From Rhodovastum sp963804495 (GTDB lineage Bacteria; Pseudomonadota; Alphaproteobacteria; Acetobacterales; Acetobacteraceae): a stretch of 64,000 bases of DNA. Made by a program: the position numbers and the translations under genes. Below the pieces are notes generated by a model that searched no databases, was not told the DNA's origin, and worked only from the letters and a program-made list of their open reading frames with translations. Where the stretch lies: the NCBI GenBank assembly GCA_963804495.1, contig CAWDQN010000010.1:124001-188000 (forward strand). Direction: 5' to 3'. Below are positions 8,651 to 18,125 of the stretch, piece by piece (the first letter of the stretch is position 1; the number at the start of each line of letters is the position of its first letter).

Positions 8651-10444
8651 ATGGGGCAGAACGTGCTGGATGATCACAAGGCGCCGCTGCGCCAGACCTG
8701 CCGGGCTCAACCATGGCGTGTATTCAGCGCGTTCGCCTTGCTGCTCCCGCTCGCTGCGCCGGCGGTCGCGCAATCGCTTCCGTCGCCCGGAGCGCTCCAG
8801 GTCTCGCCGATTCCGCGTCTGGAACCACCCGTGATGCCGCGCGTGGCGCCGGGTCTGCAGGGTTTGCCCACGGGTTCGCTCACCAACACGGCCCCGGAAC
8901 AGCCAATTGCGGTGCGCGGCGTCACGGTCGAAGGCGTGACCGTTTATCCGTCTGCCGAGACCGATGCGCTGGTGGCCGGCCTGGTCGGGCCGGCCGTTCC
9001 GCTCAGGCAAATTGAGGACAGCCGCCTTGCGCTGGTGCGCAAATACCGCGATGGCGGCTACCCGCTGGTCAGCGTCCAGGCCACCCGCAGCCCCGATGGC
9101 ACACTTCACTTTGTCGTGTTCGAGGGCCGCATCGCCGAGGTCAAGCTCGACGGCGACATCGGTCCGGCCGGCACGCAGGTGCTGCGCTTTCTCAACCGCC
9201 TGACCGAAAGCCGCCCGATCGACGCTGCCTCGCTCGAGCGCTGGCTGTTGCTGGCGCAAGATGTGCCGGGGGTCGCCCTGCAGGCCGTGCTGCAGCCTTC
9301 CGACAGTGAGCCCGGCGCACTCACCCTGGTCGCCACCGTGAAGCGCACGTCCATCTCCGGCATCATCACCGGTGACAACCGCGCCTACAAGCTCACCGGT
9401 CCGGTGGAAGCGCTGGCGACGATCGATTTCAACAGCTTCACCAGCCTGGGCGAGCGCACGGAAGTCAATCTGTTCTACGGCTTCAACAACACCCAGATTT
9501 TCGGCCAGGCGTCGACCGAAATGTTCCTCGGCGCCTCCGGCCTGCGGCTGCGCGTCTACGCCGGCGCCGGCAACACCACGCCGTCCGGTTTCCTGCGCAC
9601 GCTCGATTATAATGGCGACACGACCGTGGCCGGCGCCCAGCTGACTTATCCGCTGATCCGCGCGCGCCAGCAAACCCTCAACCTTGTCGGCAATTTTGAC
9701 ATTCTGGACTCAGACATCACCAGCCTGCCGGGCGGCGTCGCGTTCTCGACGGACACTAACACCACCCCGGCCAGCAAATACTCGCTGCGGGTACTGCGCG
9801 CCGGTGTCGACTATGCGCTGCAGGATTTGTGGGCGGGCAATGCCCGTCCGGCGGTGAACGGGGTGACGGTCCGCGTCTCGCAAGGTTTGGACGGCCTGGG
9901 TGCCAGCGCTAGCGCGGTGAACCCGGCGCGCGTAGGCGAACAGCTGAACTTCACCAAGGTCACCGCCCAGCTCACCCGCGACCAGACCCTGTTCACGCCC
10001 TGGACCGGTGCCTCGGTGTCGCTGTTCGGGCTGGCGACCGGGCAGGGCAGCGGCTCGGTGATCCCGCCGGCGGAGGAGTTCTTCCTCGGCGGCAACCGTT
10101 ACACCCGCGGCTTTTATGTCGGCGAGGTCAGCGGCGACAGCGGGCTGGCCCTGACCGGCGAGTTGCGGCTGACCACCAGCACCGACATGACGGCGTTCGG
10201 CCGCCAGATCGACATCGGCACCCGGTCCTACCTGTTCTACGATTGGGGCGAGGTCTGGCAGAACCAGAAAACCCAGCCGAACAACGTGCTGCGGTCCATG
10301 GGCCTGGGCGCGCGGATTTCACTGACGCGGTATTTCGAACTCGACGTTGAAGGGGTGCGGCGCTTCACCACCCATCCCGACGGCCTCAATGTCGGCGGCC
10401 TGCAGGCGGATGCCTTCTACGCGGGGGCGCTGGTGCGGTTTTAG
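8651..10444 (+). CDS. Two-partner secretion outer-membrane transporter TpsB (ShlB/FhaC/HecB family)
   Basis: 597 residues. A signal peptide (core VFSAFALLLPLAAPAVA, cleavage near residue 40) is followed by a POTRA region (about 80-160: IAVRGVTVEGVTVYP, VRKYRDGGYPLVSVQ), then a 16-strand-type beta barrel. The chain ends AFYAGALVRF, a C-terminal Phe beta-signal recognised by the BAM complex. It exports the adjacent TpsA across the outer membrane. The start ATG has only a distant purine run, so a start a few codons downstream is possible. The gene ends 82 bases before tpsA. Confidence 0.93.
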   Translation: MGQNVLDDHKAPLRQTCRAQPWRVFSAFALLLPLAAPAVAQSLPSPGALQVSPIPRLEPPVMPRVAPGLQGLPTGSLTNTAPEQPIAVRGVTVEGVTVYPSAETDALVAGLVGPAVPLRQIEDSRLALVRKYRDGGYPLVSVQATRSPDGTLHFVVFEGRIAEVKLDGDIGPAGTQVLRFLNRLTESRPIDAASLERWLLLAQDVPGVALQAVLQPSDSEPGALTLVATVKRTSISGIITGDNRAYKLTGPVEALATIDFNSFTSLGERTEVNLFYGFNNTQIFGQASTEMFLGASGLRLRVYAGAGNTTPSGFLRTLDYNGDTTVAGAQLTYPLIRARQQTLNLVGNFDILDSDITSLPGGVAFSTDTNTTPASKYSLRVLRAGVDYALQDLWAGNARPAVNGVTVRVSQGLDGLGASASAVNPARVGEQLNFTKVTAQLTRDQTLFTPWTGASVSLFGLATGQGSGSVIPPAEEFFLGGNRYTRGFYVGEVSGDSGLALTGELRLTTSTDMTAFGRQIDIGTRSYLFYDWGEVWQNQKTQPNNVLRSMGLGARISLTRYFELDVEGVRRFTTHPDGLNVGGLQADAFYAGALVRF

Positions 10445-10526
10445 CGGCCGCAACGTCGGCCAAGGAACGGAGCGGCTGGGCGGCTGGGACAGGCGGGGTC
10501 CGAGGGACGGGCCGGAGGGGGATCGA

Positions 10527-13500
10527 ATGGCGAATGCAGGCAGCATGACAATCCGGCGCGGCAGCGAAAACGCGATCGTGGTGGGCAGCCTGCGCCGCAG
10601 CCGCGCAGCGCTGCTGTGCAGCACCGCGCTGCAGGCGGTTTCGGTGCTGGTCATCGTGGTGCCGGCGCAGGCCGGCCAGCTGCCGCGCAATGCCCAGCCG
10701 CAGGGCGGCACCGTGGTGGTGGGGACCGCCAGCATCAGCCAGACCCCGGCCACCACCACGGTGCAGCAGAGCAGCCAGCTCGCCGCGGTCAACTGGAACA
10801 GTTTCAATGTCGGCTCGGCGCAGACCGTCACCTTCCAGCAGCCCAGCGCCAGCGCCACCACGCTGAACCGGGTGGTCGGCCCGGACCCCTCGGAAATCGC
10901 CGGCCACATCACCGCCAACGGCAATGTCGTGCTGGTCAACCGGTCCGGCGTGGTGTTCGACCAGGGCAGCCAGGTCAACGTCAATTCGCTGGTTGTTTCC
11001 GCCGCCGACATCACCAACCAGAACTTCATGAACTCGACGAGAAGCGGCAAGGCCGATTTCGCCATCAAAGGCAATCCCAGCGCGACGATCGTGAACCGCG
11101 GCACCATCACCGTCCAGCAAAGCGGGCTGGCGGCGCTGGTGGCGCCTGCGGTGGCCAACCAGGGCGTGATCAACGCCCGCATGGGCAAGGTGGTGCTGGC
11201 CGGCGCCACCGCCCACACGGTGGATTTGTATGGCGATGGGCTGCTGTCCATCGACGTAACCGGCCAGGTGCAGCAAATGCCGGTGGGCGCCGGCGGCCAG
11301 AAAGTCACCGCGTTGGTCACCAACACCGGCACCATCCTGGCCCAGGGCGGTACGATCACGCTGACGGCGGCGGCGGCGGACGGAATTGTGAACAATCTGG
11401 TGACGGCGGGCGGCAAGATCTCGGCCGACCGCACCGGCGGTGCGGGCGGCAGCATCGTGCTGAACGGGGTGGGCGGCTCGCTGGTGGTGCAGGGCGAGGT
11501 GAGCGCCCGGGGGACCACCGGCGGCAGCGTGCAGGCGCTGGCCGATCACGCGGTGACGGTGGCGTCCACGGCGAACATCGACGTGTCGGGTGTCAATGGC
11601 GGCGGCAGCGTGGCGCTCGGCACCACCCTGGCGCGCGCCGTCGCCGGCCCGTCGCTGAAGAGCGCTCCGGTGGCGAAGGCAGTGACGGTCGCGCCCGGCG
11701 CGGTGGTGAAGGCGGACGCCACCGGCAAGGGCAATGGCGGCACCATCGCCGTGCTGAGCAGCAACAGCACGGCCATGGCCGGTTCGCTGAGCGCGCGCGG
11801 CGGGGCGCTGGGCGGCAATGGGGGGTTCGTGGAGGTATCGGGCAGGAACGCGTTCCAGGTGACCGGTTCGGTGGATGTCCGGGCGCCACTCGGGCAGGCG
11901 GGGACGATCCTGCTCGATCCGACGGACTTGTATATTGCAAACGGCGGCACGGGCACGCTCACCGGTATCGGCGAACAAATTGTCGACCCGAGTTTCCTTT
12001 CTGGAAACGTAATGGCGACAGCGACGAATAACATAACCATAAACAGCCCGATCCTCGCCAATTACGACGTAGGCGATCTTACCCTGACCGCCGGCCAGAA
12101 CATTTACATCTATGCTCAAATCACCGTCGGCGGAACGTTGACACTGTACGCTGGCAGTAATATCAGCGCATATGGTGCGGCCGGGGTGACTGCATCCACA
12201 TTAACTGGATACGCTGGCGGATCGGTCTATCTTACCGGATCGACGACCGGCCCGTCTTCCGGGCTTTTATATTACGCGAATGGGGTCGCCAATCTGGCCA
12301 ATTTCACCGGAACGGCCAATTTCTTCTTCGCAAATGGCCAGCCGCTGACGGTGACAGGCGCCGTGAGCACTCAAGGAGAAGCCGAAATCATTGCCGCCGG
12401 CGCTTTGACCGTGAACAAAACGGCGAGCGTGGCGGGTGCGAGCAAGTCGTTCCTCTACGGATACGAGATCAACCTCAACGGCAAGTTGAGCAGCAGCGGC
12501 GGTGCCGCGGTTCTGCAAGCCGGCGACAGTATCGCGTTGGCCAACGGCAGCCAAATCAGCGCGCTCAACGGCGATATCGTGCTGGCCACCGGCGATGCGG
12601 TGCCGATACAGGGCTACCCCTCGAGCGCGGCGGTGATCCAGGTCAACAACGCCATGCTCACAAGCGGCGGCAACCTGTATTTGCTGGCTGGCACCGGCGG
12701 CACGGTCAGCATTGGTGCCGCCGGCTCGGTGCAAGCCAGCGGCATTGTTTCAATCGTGGCAGACACGCTGGCAGTGAATGCCGGCGCGGCGATCCAGGGT
12801 GCCCAGGTCGAGATCGCCCCGGCCAAGACTGGCGCCGAGGTCAGCCTGGGCGCGGGAGCAACCGGGACAGGCCTGGTGATCGGCGGAACCGTGCTTGGGG
12901 CGCTGATCGGGTCCGGCCCATTGTCCGTGGGTGCGGCCTCGACGGCCTCACCCCCTGCCAACGCGCCGGTCCCGCCCATTTCGACGCCGTCCCCGGCCGT
13001 CACCACGGCGGGCAGTATCGACGTGGCAGGTGCGGTTTCCGTCGGGACGAACACACTCGGTCTCTACAGCACCGGCGCTATCACGGAGGAGGCCGGTGGC
13101 ATCATCGCGGCAGGTACGCTGACCGGCAGCGCCGGCGGGGCGGTGGCGCTGACGGGGGCCAACCAGGTGAATAACCTCGGCGATTTCGCGGCGTCTGGGT
13201 TTTCTTTCACGAATAATTCTCCGCTGACCGTCATCGGCACCGTGAATGGTGGCAGCAGCACAACGATCAACAGCGGAACGAACGCGCTGACGGTGGGCAC
13301 CGGCGGGGTGGTGCAAGGCAGCTCGACGGTGGCGCTGACCGGCAGTGCGATCAGCATCAACGGCAGCGTCAACGACGGCGGCAGTTCGCCCGGCTCCGGC
13401 ACGATCACGCTGAGCGCGACCGGCACCATTGGCGAATCCGGTACGCTGGTCGCCGGCACGCTGAACGGCACCGCGGCCGGGGCGGCGACGCTGACCGGCG

Positions 13501-15059
13501 CGAACCAGGTGAGCAACCTGGGGTCCTTTTCGGCATCCGGGCTGCAGTTTACCAACAATGCCCCGCTGACCGTGAACGGCACCGTGAACGGCGGCAGCAG
13601 CACGACGATCAACACCGGGACGAACGCGCTGACGGTGGGCACCGGCGGGGTGGTGCAAGGCGGTTCGACGGTGGCGCTGACCGGCGGTGCGATCAGCATC
13701 GATGGCAGCGTCATCGACGGCGGCAGTTCGCCCGGCTCCGGCATGGTTACGCTGAGCGCGACCGGCACCATCGCCGAATCCGGTACGCTGGTCGCCGGCA
13801 CGCTGAACGGCACCGCGACCGGGGCGGCGACGCTGACCGGCGCGAACCAGGTGAGCAACCTGGGGTCCTTTTCGGCATCCGGGCTGCAGTTTACCAATAA
13901 TGGCCCGCTGACCGTCATCGGCACCGTGAACGGCGGCAGCAGCACAACGATCAACACCGGAACGAACGCGCTGACGGTGGGCACTGGCGGGGTGGTGCAA
14001 GGCACCTCGACGGTGGCGCTGACCGGCAGTGCGATCAGCATCAATGGCAGCGTCAACGACGGCGGTAATTCACCCGGCTCCGGCACGATCACGCTGAGCG
14101 CCACCGGCCCGGGCGCCACCGGTACCATCGACGCGTCCGGCACGCTGATCGCCGGCACTCTGATCGGCAACGCCACCGGGACGGCCACGCTGACCGGCGC
14201 CAACCAAGTGACCAATCTCGGAGGGTTCTCGGCGGCCGGGCTGACCTTCATCGACACCGTGCCGCTCACCATCGATGGGAACATAAGCGCCCCATCCATT
14301 CAGATCGGCGCTCCCGGCCTGTTGACGGTGGCGAATGGCGTCACCGTCACCACCGGCTTCGAGCAGCTTGACCAGGTGCAGGCATCGCAGGCGCCGCCTG
14401 ACAGCGATGGCAGCACCGGACTGAACCTCGCCATCCTGAACGGCGCCGGCAGCATCGTCCTCGGCTCCGGTGTGTCGATGCAGCCGACATCGGGGGCGGG
14501 TGAAACCGTGCGGCTCGCCCTGACCGGCGGCGGGTCGGTCCAGTTCAATGATTTCAACGCCCCCAACGCCGACCTGCTGCTGCATGTCGGCTCCGGCTCG
14601 GCATCGGGCAGCCTCAACGTGGCCAACCTCTCGGCCTTCTACCAGTCGGGAAACGCCGGCCCGATCAATCTGACCGGCAGCGTGGGTGGGCAGAGCGGTG
14701 GCGTGGCTGCCAGTGTCAGCCGCATTGGTCAGGAGCCAACCGCCCCGGCCGCCTTCGCCGCCACCACCAACGCCAGCTACGTGCCGGGCCCGACTTTCCA
14801 AGTGAACCAGTGCCCCATCAGCCTGGCCAACTGCGGCCTGATCACGCCCGTGGCCCCGGCGACGCTGCCGGTGCTGACGCCGGTGCTGAGGCAGGTGGCA
14901 ACATCGCTGCTGGTGCTGCCGGTGGCGGGGCCGCTGGCCGCGCTGGACGCCACCTCCACCGAGCGGCTGCTGCAACTGGGACTTTCGATCGCCGTGGCGG
15001 ACAGCCAGTTGGACGACCCCGACCTGCTGCTGCCGTATATTTCGGACCGGGACAACTGA
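10527..15059 (+). CDS. Two-partner secretion exoprotein TpsA (filamentous haemagglutinin-like)
   Basis: 1510 residues from ATG 10527, which has GGAGG at 10514-10518; the longer open frame begins inside tpsB. An extended signal peptide ends near residue 49 (VPAQA). The haemagglutinin/TPS secretion domain follows (about 50-200), with the hallmark motifs WNSFNVG, NRVVG and LVNRSGVVF. The body is a Gly/Thr/Ala-rich beta-helix including three tandem 114-119-residue repeats. A Cys pair six residues apart (CPISLANC, near residues 1429-1436) precedes an 80-residue alpha-helical tail. Probably a surface adhesin or a scaffold. It is followed after one base by the CHAT-domain gene. Confidence 0.93.
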   Translation: MANAGSMTIRRGSENAIVVGSLRRSRAALLCSTALQAVSVLVIVVPAQAGQLPRNAQPQGGTVVVGTASISQTPATTTVQQSSQLAAVNWNSFNVGSAQTVTFQQPSASATTLNRVVGPDPSEIAGHITANGNVVLVNRSGVVFDQGSQVNVNSLVVSAADITNQNFMNSTRSGKADFAIKGNPSATIVNRGTITVQQSGLAALVAPAVANQGVINARMGKVVLAGATAHTVDLYGDGLLSIDVTGQVQQMPVGAGGQKVTALVTNTGTILAQGGTITLTAAAADGIVNNLVTAGGKISADRTGGAGGSIVLNGVGGSLVVQGEVSARGTTGGSVQALADHAVTVASTANIDVSGVNGGGSVALGTTLARAVAGPSLKSAPVAKAVTVAPGAVVKADATGKGNGGTIAVLSSNSTAMAGSLSARGGALGGNGGFVEVSGRNAFQVTGSVDVRAPLGQAGTILLDPTDLYIANGGTGTLTGIGEQIVDPSFLSGNVMATATNNITINSPILANYDVGDLTLTAGQNIYIYAQITVGGTLTLYAGSNISAYGAAGVTASTLTGYAGGSVYLTGSTTGPSSGLLYYANGVANLANFTGTANFFFANGQPLTVTGAVSTQGEAEIIAAGALTVNKTASVAGASKSFLYGYEINLNGKLSSSGGAAVLQAGDSIALANGSQISALNGDIVLATGDAVPIQGYPSSAAVIQVNNAMLTSGGNLYLLAGTGGTVSIGAAGSVQASGIVSIVADTLAVNAGAAIQGAQVEIAPAKTGAEVSLGAGATGTGLVIGGTVLGALIGSGPLSVGAASTASPPANAPVPPISTPSPAVTTAGSIDVAGAVSVGTNTLGLYSTGAITEEAGGIIAAGTLTGSAGGAVALTGANQVNNLGDFAASGFSFTNNSPLTVIGTVNGGSSTTINSGTNALTVGTGGVVQGSSTVALTGSAISINGSVNDGGSSPGSGTITLSATGTIGESGTLVAGTLNGTAAGAATLTGANQVSNLGSFSASGLQFTNNAPLTVNGTVNGGSSTTINTGTNALTVGTGGVVQGGSTVALTGGAISIDGSVIDGGSSPGSGMVTLSATGTIAESGTLVAGTLNGTATGAATLTGANQVSNLGSFSASGLQFTNNGPLTVIGTVNGGSSTTINTGTNALTVGTGGVVQGTSTVALTGSAISINGSVNDGGNSPGSGTITLSATGPGATGTIDASGTLIAGTLIGNATGTATLTGANQVTNLGGFSAAGLTFIDTVPLTIDGNISAPSIQIGAPGLLTVANGVTVTTGFEQLDQVQASQAPPDSDGSTGLNLAILNGAGSIVLGSGVSMQPTSGAGETVRLALTGGGSVQFNDFNAPNADLLLHVGSGSASGSLNVANLSAFYQSGNAGPINLTGSVGGQSGGVAASVSRIGQEPTAPAAFAATTNASYVPGPTFQVNQCPISLANCGLITPVAPATLPVLTPVLRQVATSLLVLPVAGPLAALDATSTERLLQLGLSIAVADSQLDDPDLLLPYISDRDN
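13149..14260 (+). repeat. In-frame tandem repeats in tpsA (342, 342, 357 bases plus a partial copy)
   Basis: Units begin at 13149, 13491 and 13833 with LTGANQV..LG.F.A.G, and a fourth partial unit starts at 14190. Each encodes NGGSSTTIN.GTNALTVGTG, GSVxDGGxSPGSG and a SGTLxAGTL close. The third copy has a five-codon insertion (GPGAT). DNA identity between units two and three is very high by eye, implying recent duplication or gene conversion. Confidence 0.93.
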
Positions 15060-15060
15060 C

Positions 15061-18000
15061 ATGCACCGCACGACGCTGCTCCGCCGTCGCCTGTCCCTGC
15101 TGCTATGGCCGCTGGTTTGGCTGGCCGGCTGTCAGACCCCGCCGCCGGAGGCCTATGTCGGCGGCGCCCGTGCCGATGGCGACGGCGTGGCGATCGGCCG
15201 CGACGCCGCCGGCGAGGTCTGCCGGCAATACGTGCAGCCGGCCGGCGGCGCCGATATTTACTGCGGCACGTGGAAACAGCCGGCGGCGCGCGTGCGCCCG
15301 CTCGGCGGCAGTACCCCCCTGGCCGAGCAGGCCACTGTGTTCAGCGCGTCGCTGGCGCCGCGCGTGGTCAATTGCGGCACCCCCCAGCCGTCCGCTTTCG
15401 CCGGCGCCGATGCGGCGCTGCAAATGTCCTGCACCCGCGCCATCGGCGGCTGGCCGCATGTCGCCCTGGTGGCGCAGGCCGGCGGCCGGTCGTGGTACGC
15501 CGACGGGGTGGCGTCGGTGCTGCCGGCGATGGAACGTTCGATCGGCGTGCTGACCGGCCGCGTCAGCCCCGACACCGCGCAGGCCGGCGGGCCGCCACCA
15601 GCCGCCAGCCGCAGCCTGAGCGTCAACGACATCGGGCTCTATCAGGCGCTGATGCATGACGGTGCGGACGCCAACCGGACCGGCAACTGGGAAGAGGCCG
15701 CCGCCCTGTTCCGCCGCGCCGTCGAGCTGCAGGAGAAAGGTGCGGGCCGCAACAGCGCCGCCCCGGTCGACGCCCTGACCGGGCTGGCGGTGCAGCTGTC
15801 CAACCAGGGCAGGTTCGCCGAGGCAAACGCCACCTTTGCCCGCGCTGAGGCGCTGGCATCCAGCCCCACGGCCGCCAATGCCCCGCTGCTGCGCGCCCGG
15901 CTCGCCCATTATCGCGGGCTCGACCAGCTCAACCAGGGCCACCCGCAGGAGGCGCTGGCGCTGCTGCGCAGCGGCGAAAGCCAGTATGCGGCCACTCTGC
16001 CCGCCGGAGTGGTCGAGACGGCGTCGGAAGCCTCCCTGTCCAGCCGCTTCGCCCCCACGCAGGCCGGCTCGCTGCTCACCGGGCGGGCCAATGTGCGGCC
16101 GTCGCTCGATGCCTCGTCGCTGGAAGCGCTGCTCGGCGTCGTCGAGACACGGCGCAACCAGGCGATTGCCCTGCGCGCGCTGGGCGACGATGCCGGTGCG
16201 GTGGCCGCCGTCGACAGCGCTGAGGTCTTCGCCCGCGGCCAGGGCCTGACCAACGCGCGGGTGTCCGCCTTCGTCTATCGCACCGCCGGCGTGACCGTTC
16301 TCGCCGGCGACCGGCCCGGCGAGGCGGTGAATAAGCTCGACGCTTCGGTGTCGGCCTTCACCCGCGGCCTGCCGCGCACCCTGTCGCTGGCCGCGACCCA
16401 GTTCCGCCGCGCCGAGGCGCTGCTCAAGGACGGCAAGCCGGCCGAAGCGGTCGCCGTCTGCCAGGTCGGCAGCGGGCTGCTGCGCGACCTCAAGCAGGGC
16501 ATAGACGGCACCCTGCTGCAGCCCTGCCTGGCGGCCTATGCGGCGCAGGCCCGCACCGCGGCCGACCCGCAGCCGCTGCTGGCGGAGATGTTCGAAACCG
16601 CGCAGCTCAGCCGCGGCGCCATCACCGCCGAGCAGATCCAGCGCGCCGCTGTCCGGCTGGCGGCGGACCCCAAGGTCGGCGTCGTGCTGCGCGCCCGCGA
16701 TGACGCCGACGCGAAGCTGGACGAGCTGCTCCGGCAAAAAGACGAACTGGCCAGCCCGGACGCGGCACCAACGCCATCGCGCATCGCCGAGCTCGACGCC
16801 CAGATCACCCAGGCCCGCACCGCGCTGGCGCAGGCCGATGACGAGCTACAGGCCGCATTGCCCAATTACAACGCCCTGGTGCAGCAGGCGGTGCCGGCCG
16901 CCACACTGTTCGGCGTGCTGCGGCCCGGCGAGGCCTTCGCCGCCACCAGCATCGGCCAGACCGAGGGCTGGACCTTCCTGCTGCGCGATCATGTCATTCG
17001 CATCGGCCATATCGAGGGCGGCGCGCCGCGCATCGCCAAGCTGGTGGCGCGGGTGCGGGCCAGCATCGAGCCGAGCGGCAACAGCGTGCCGACATTCGAT
17101 GTCGAGGCGGCGCAGGAGTTGTACACCGCCGCCCTCGGCGACGTGGCGCCGGGGCTGGAGGGCGCTGCCGCGTTCAGCGTGGCGCCGACCGGGCCGCTGC
17201 TGTCGCTGCCCTTCGAGGTGCTGCTGACCGGTCCGGCCTCCGGCGCGAAGCTTGCCGATGCGCCGTTCCTGGTGAAGCGCTTCCCGATCGTGCACGTGCC
17301 GTCGGCGGCCAATCTGGTCAGCCTGCGCCACGCTGGCGCGCACGCCGACAAGCCATGGTTCGGCTTCGGTGATTTCCGGCCGATCGGCCGCGCCGAGGCG
17401 GCGCGGCTCTATCCCGGCAGCACCTGTGCCGAAAGTGCAAGCCAGCTTGCCAGCCTGCCGGCGCTGCCCGGCGCGCGGCTGGAGCTGGAGGCGGTCCGCC
17501 GCGAGTTGGGCGCCGGGCCGGCCGACCAGTTGCTCGGCACCAGCTTTACCCGCAGCGCGGTCCTCAAGCAGAAGCTGCAGGACTACCGCATCCTGCATTT
17601 CGCCACCCATGCGGTGCTGCCGTCCGAAATCGCCTGCCAGCAGGAACCGGCGATCGTCACCTCGGTGCCGCCTGGCGAGCAGGGCGCGGGGCTGCTGACC
17701 TCGACGGATGTCCTGCTCAACCTCAAGCTCGATGCCGATGTGATCGTGCTGTCGGCCTGCAATACCGGCGGTGCCGGCGGGCGTGACGGCGGCGAGAGCC
17801 TGTCCGGCCTGGCGCGCAGCTTTTTCTTCGCCGGCGCCCGGGCGTTGATGGTGACTCACTGGGATATGGAGGACCAGGCGGGCGCCTATCTGGTGACCAA
17901 GACGCTGGCCGGCCTGCAGGGCGAGGGCGGCCTCGCCCCGGCGCTGCGCAAGGTGCAGTTGGAAATGCTGGCGACGGAGGGCTACGAGCAGCCGTTCTTC

Positions 18001-18084
18001 TGGGCGCCGGTGGTGGTGATCGGTGAAGGCGGCGGGCCGGCTGCCGTGGCGTCCGGTTTGCCGCCTCGTTTCGCCGGTCTATAG
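15061..18084 (+). CDS. TPR-CHAT peptidase-like lipoprotein
   Basis: 1007 residues. The signal ends with LAGC, a good lipobox (Cys24), so the protein is expected outside the cytoplasm. Residues about 195-500 contain TPR-like helical pairs (EEAAALFRRAVELQEKG, RFAEANATFARAEAL, HPQEALALLRSGE). A charged helical stretch (540-610, DDADAKLDELLRQKDELAS) may form a coiled coil. The C-terminal third is a CHAT (caspase-like) domain with the dyad His850 in LHFATHAVL and Cys900 in VIVLSACNTG, followed by FFFAGARALMVTHWDMED. Both catalytic residues are present, so protease activity is plausible. It starts one base after the tpsA stop, so the two are surely co-expressed. TpsA or TpsB is the obvious candidate substrate or partner; this is inference. 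Confidence 0.88.
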   Translation: MHRTTLLRRRLSLLLWPLVWLAGCQTPPPEAYVGGARADGDGVAIGRDAAGEVCRQYVQPAGGADIYCGTWKQPAARVRPLGGSTPLAEQATVFSASLAPRVVNCGTPQPSAFAGADAALQMSCTRAIGGWPHVALVAQAGGRSWYADGVASVLPAMERSIGVLTGRVSPDTAQAGGPPPAASRSLSVNDIGLYQALMHDGADANRTGNWEEAAALFRRAVELQEKGAGRNSAAPVDALTGLAVQLSNQGRFAEANATFARAEALASSPTAANAPLLRARLAHYRGLDQLNQGHPQEALALLRSGESQYAATLPAGVVETASEASLSSRFAPTQAGSLLTGRANVRPSLDASSLEALLGVVETRRNQAIALRALGDDAGAVAAVDSAEVFARGQGLTNARVSAFVYRTAGVTVLAGDRPGEAVNKLDASVSAFTRGLPRTLSLAATQFRRAEALLKDGKPAEAVAVCQVGSGLLRDLKQGIDGTLLQPCLAAYAAQARTAADPQPLLAEMFETAQLSRGAITAEQIQRAAVRLAADPKVGVVLRARDDADAKLDELLRQKDELASPDAAPTPSRIAELDAQITQARTALAQADDELQAALPNYNALVQQAVPAATLFGVLRPGEAFAATSIGQTEGWTFLLRDHVIRIGHIEGGAPRIAKLVARVRASIEPSGNSVPTFDVEAAQELYTAALGDVAPGLEGAAAFSVAPTGPLLSLPFEVLLTGPASGAKLADAPFLVKRFPIVHVPSAANLVSLRHAGAHADKPWFGFGDFRPIGRAEAARLYPGSTCAESASQLASLPALPGARLELEAVRRELGAGPADQLLGTSFTRSAVLKQKLQDYRILHFATHAVLPSEIACQQEPAIVTSVPPGEQGAGLLTSTDVLLNLKLDADVIVLSACNTGGAGGRDGGESLSGLARSFFFAGARALMVTHWDMEDQAGAYLVTKTLAGLQGEGGLAPALRKVQLEMLATEGYEQPFFWAPVVVIGEGGGPAAVASGLPPRFAGL

Positions 18085-18085
18085 T
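18058..18085 (+). promoter_or_regulatory. Possible internal promoter for the kinase gene
   Basis: TTGCCG (18058-18063), 16-base spacer and TATAGT (18080-18085) lie across the end of the CHAT gene, 40 bases before the kinase ATG. This would allow the kinase to be expressed apart from the tps genes. Visual match only. Confidence 0.3.
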
Positions 18086-18125
18086 CCCGCCGCACGCAAG
18101 ACAGGGCGGTCGTCGCACGCCGGCA

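Noticed and set aside
10386..12119. 577-codon minus-strand ORF opposite tpsA
   Set aside because: Shadow of the repetitive Gly/Thr/Ala coding strand; typical RHRRG composition.
13149..14260. Possible CRISPR-like periodicity
   Set aside because: Units are 342-357 bases, in frame and coding; no short repeat-spacer structure.
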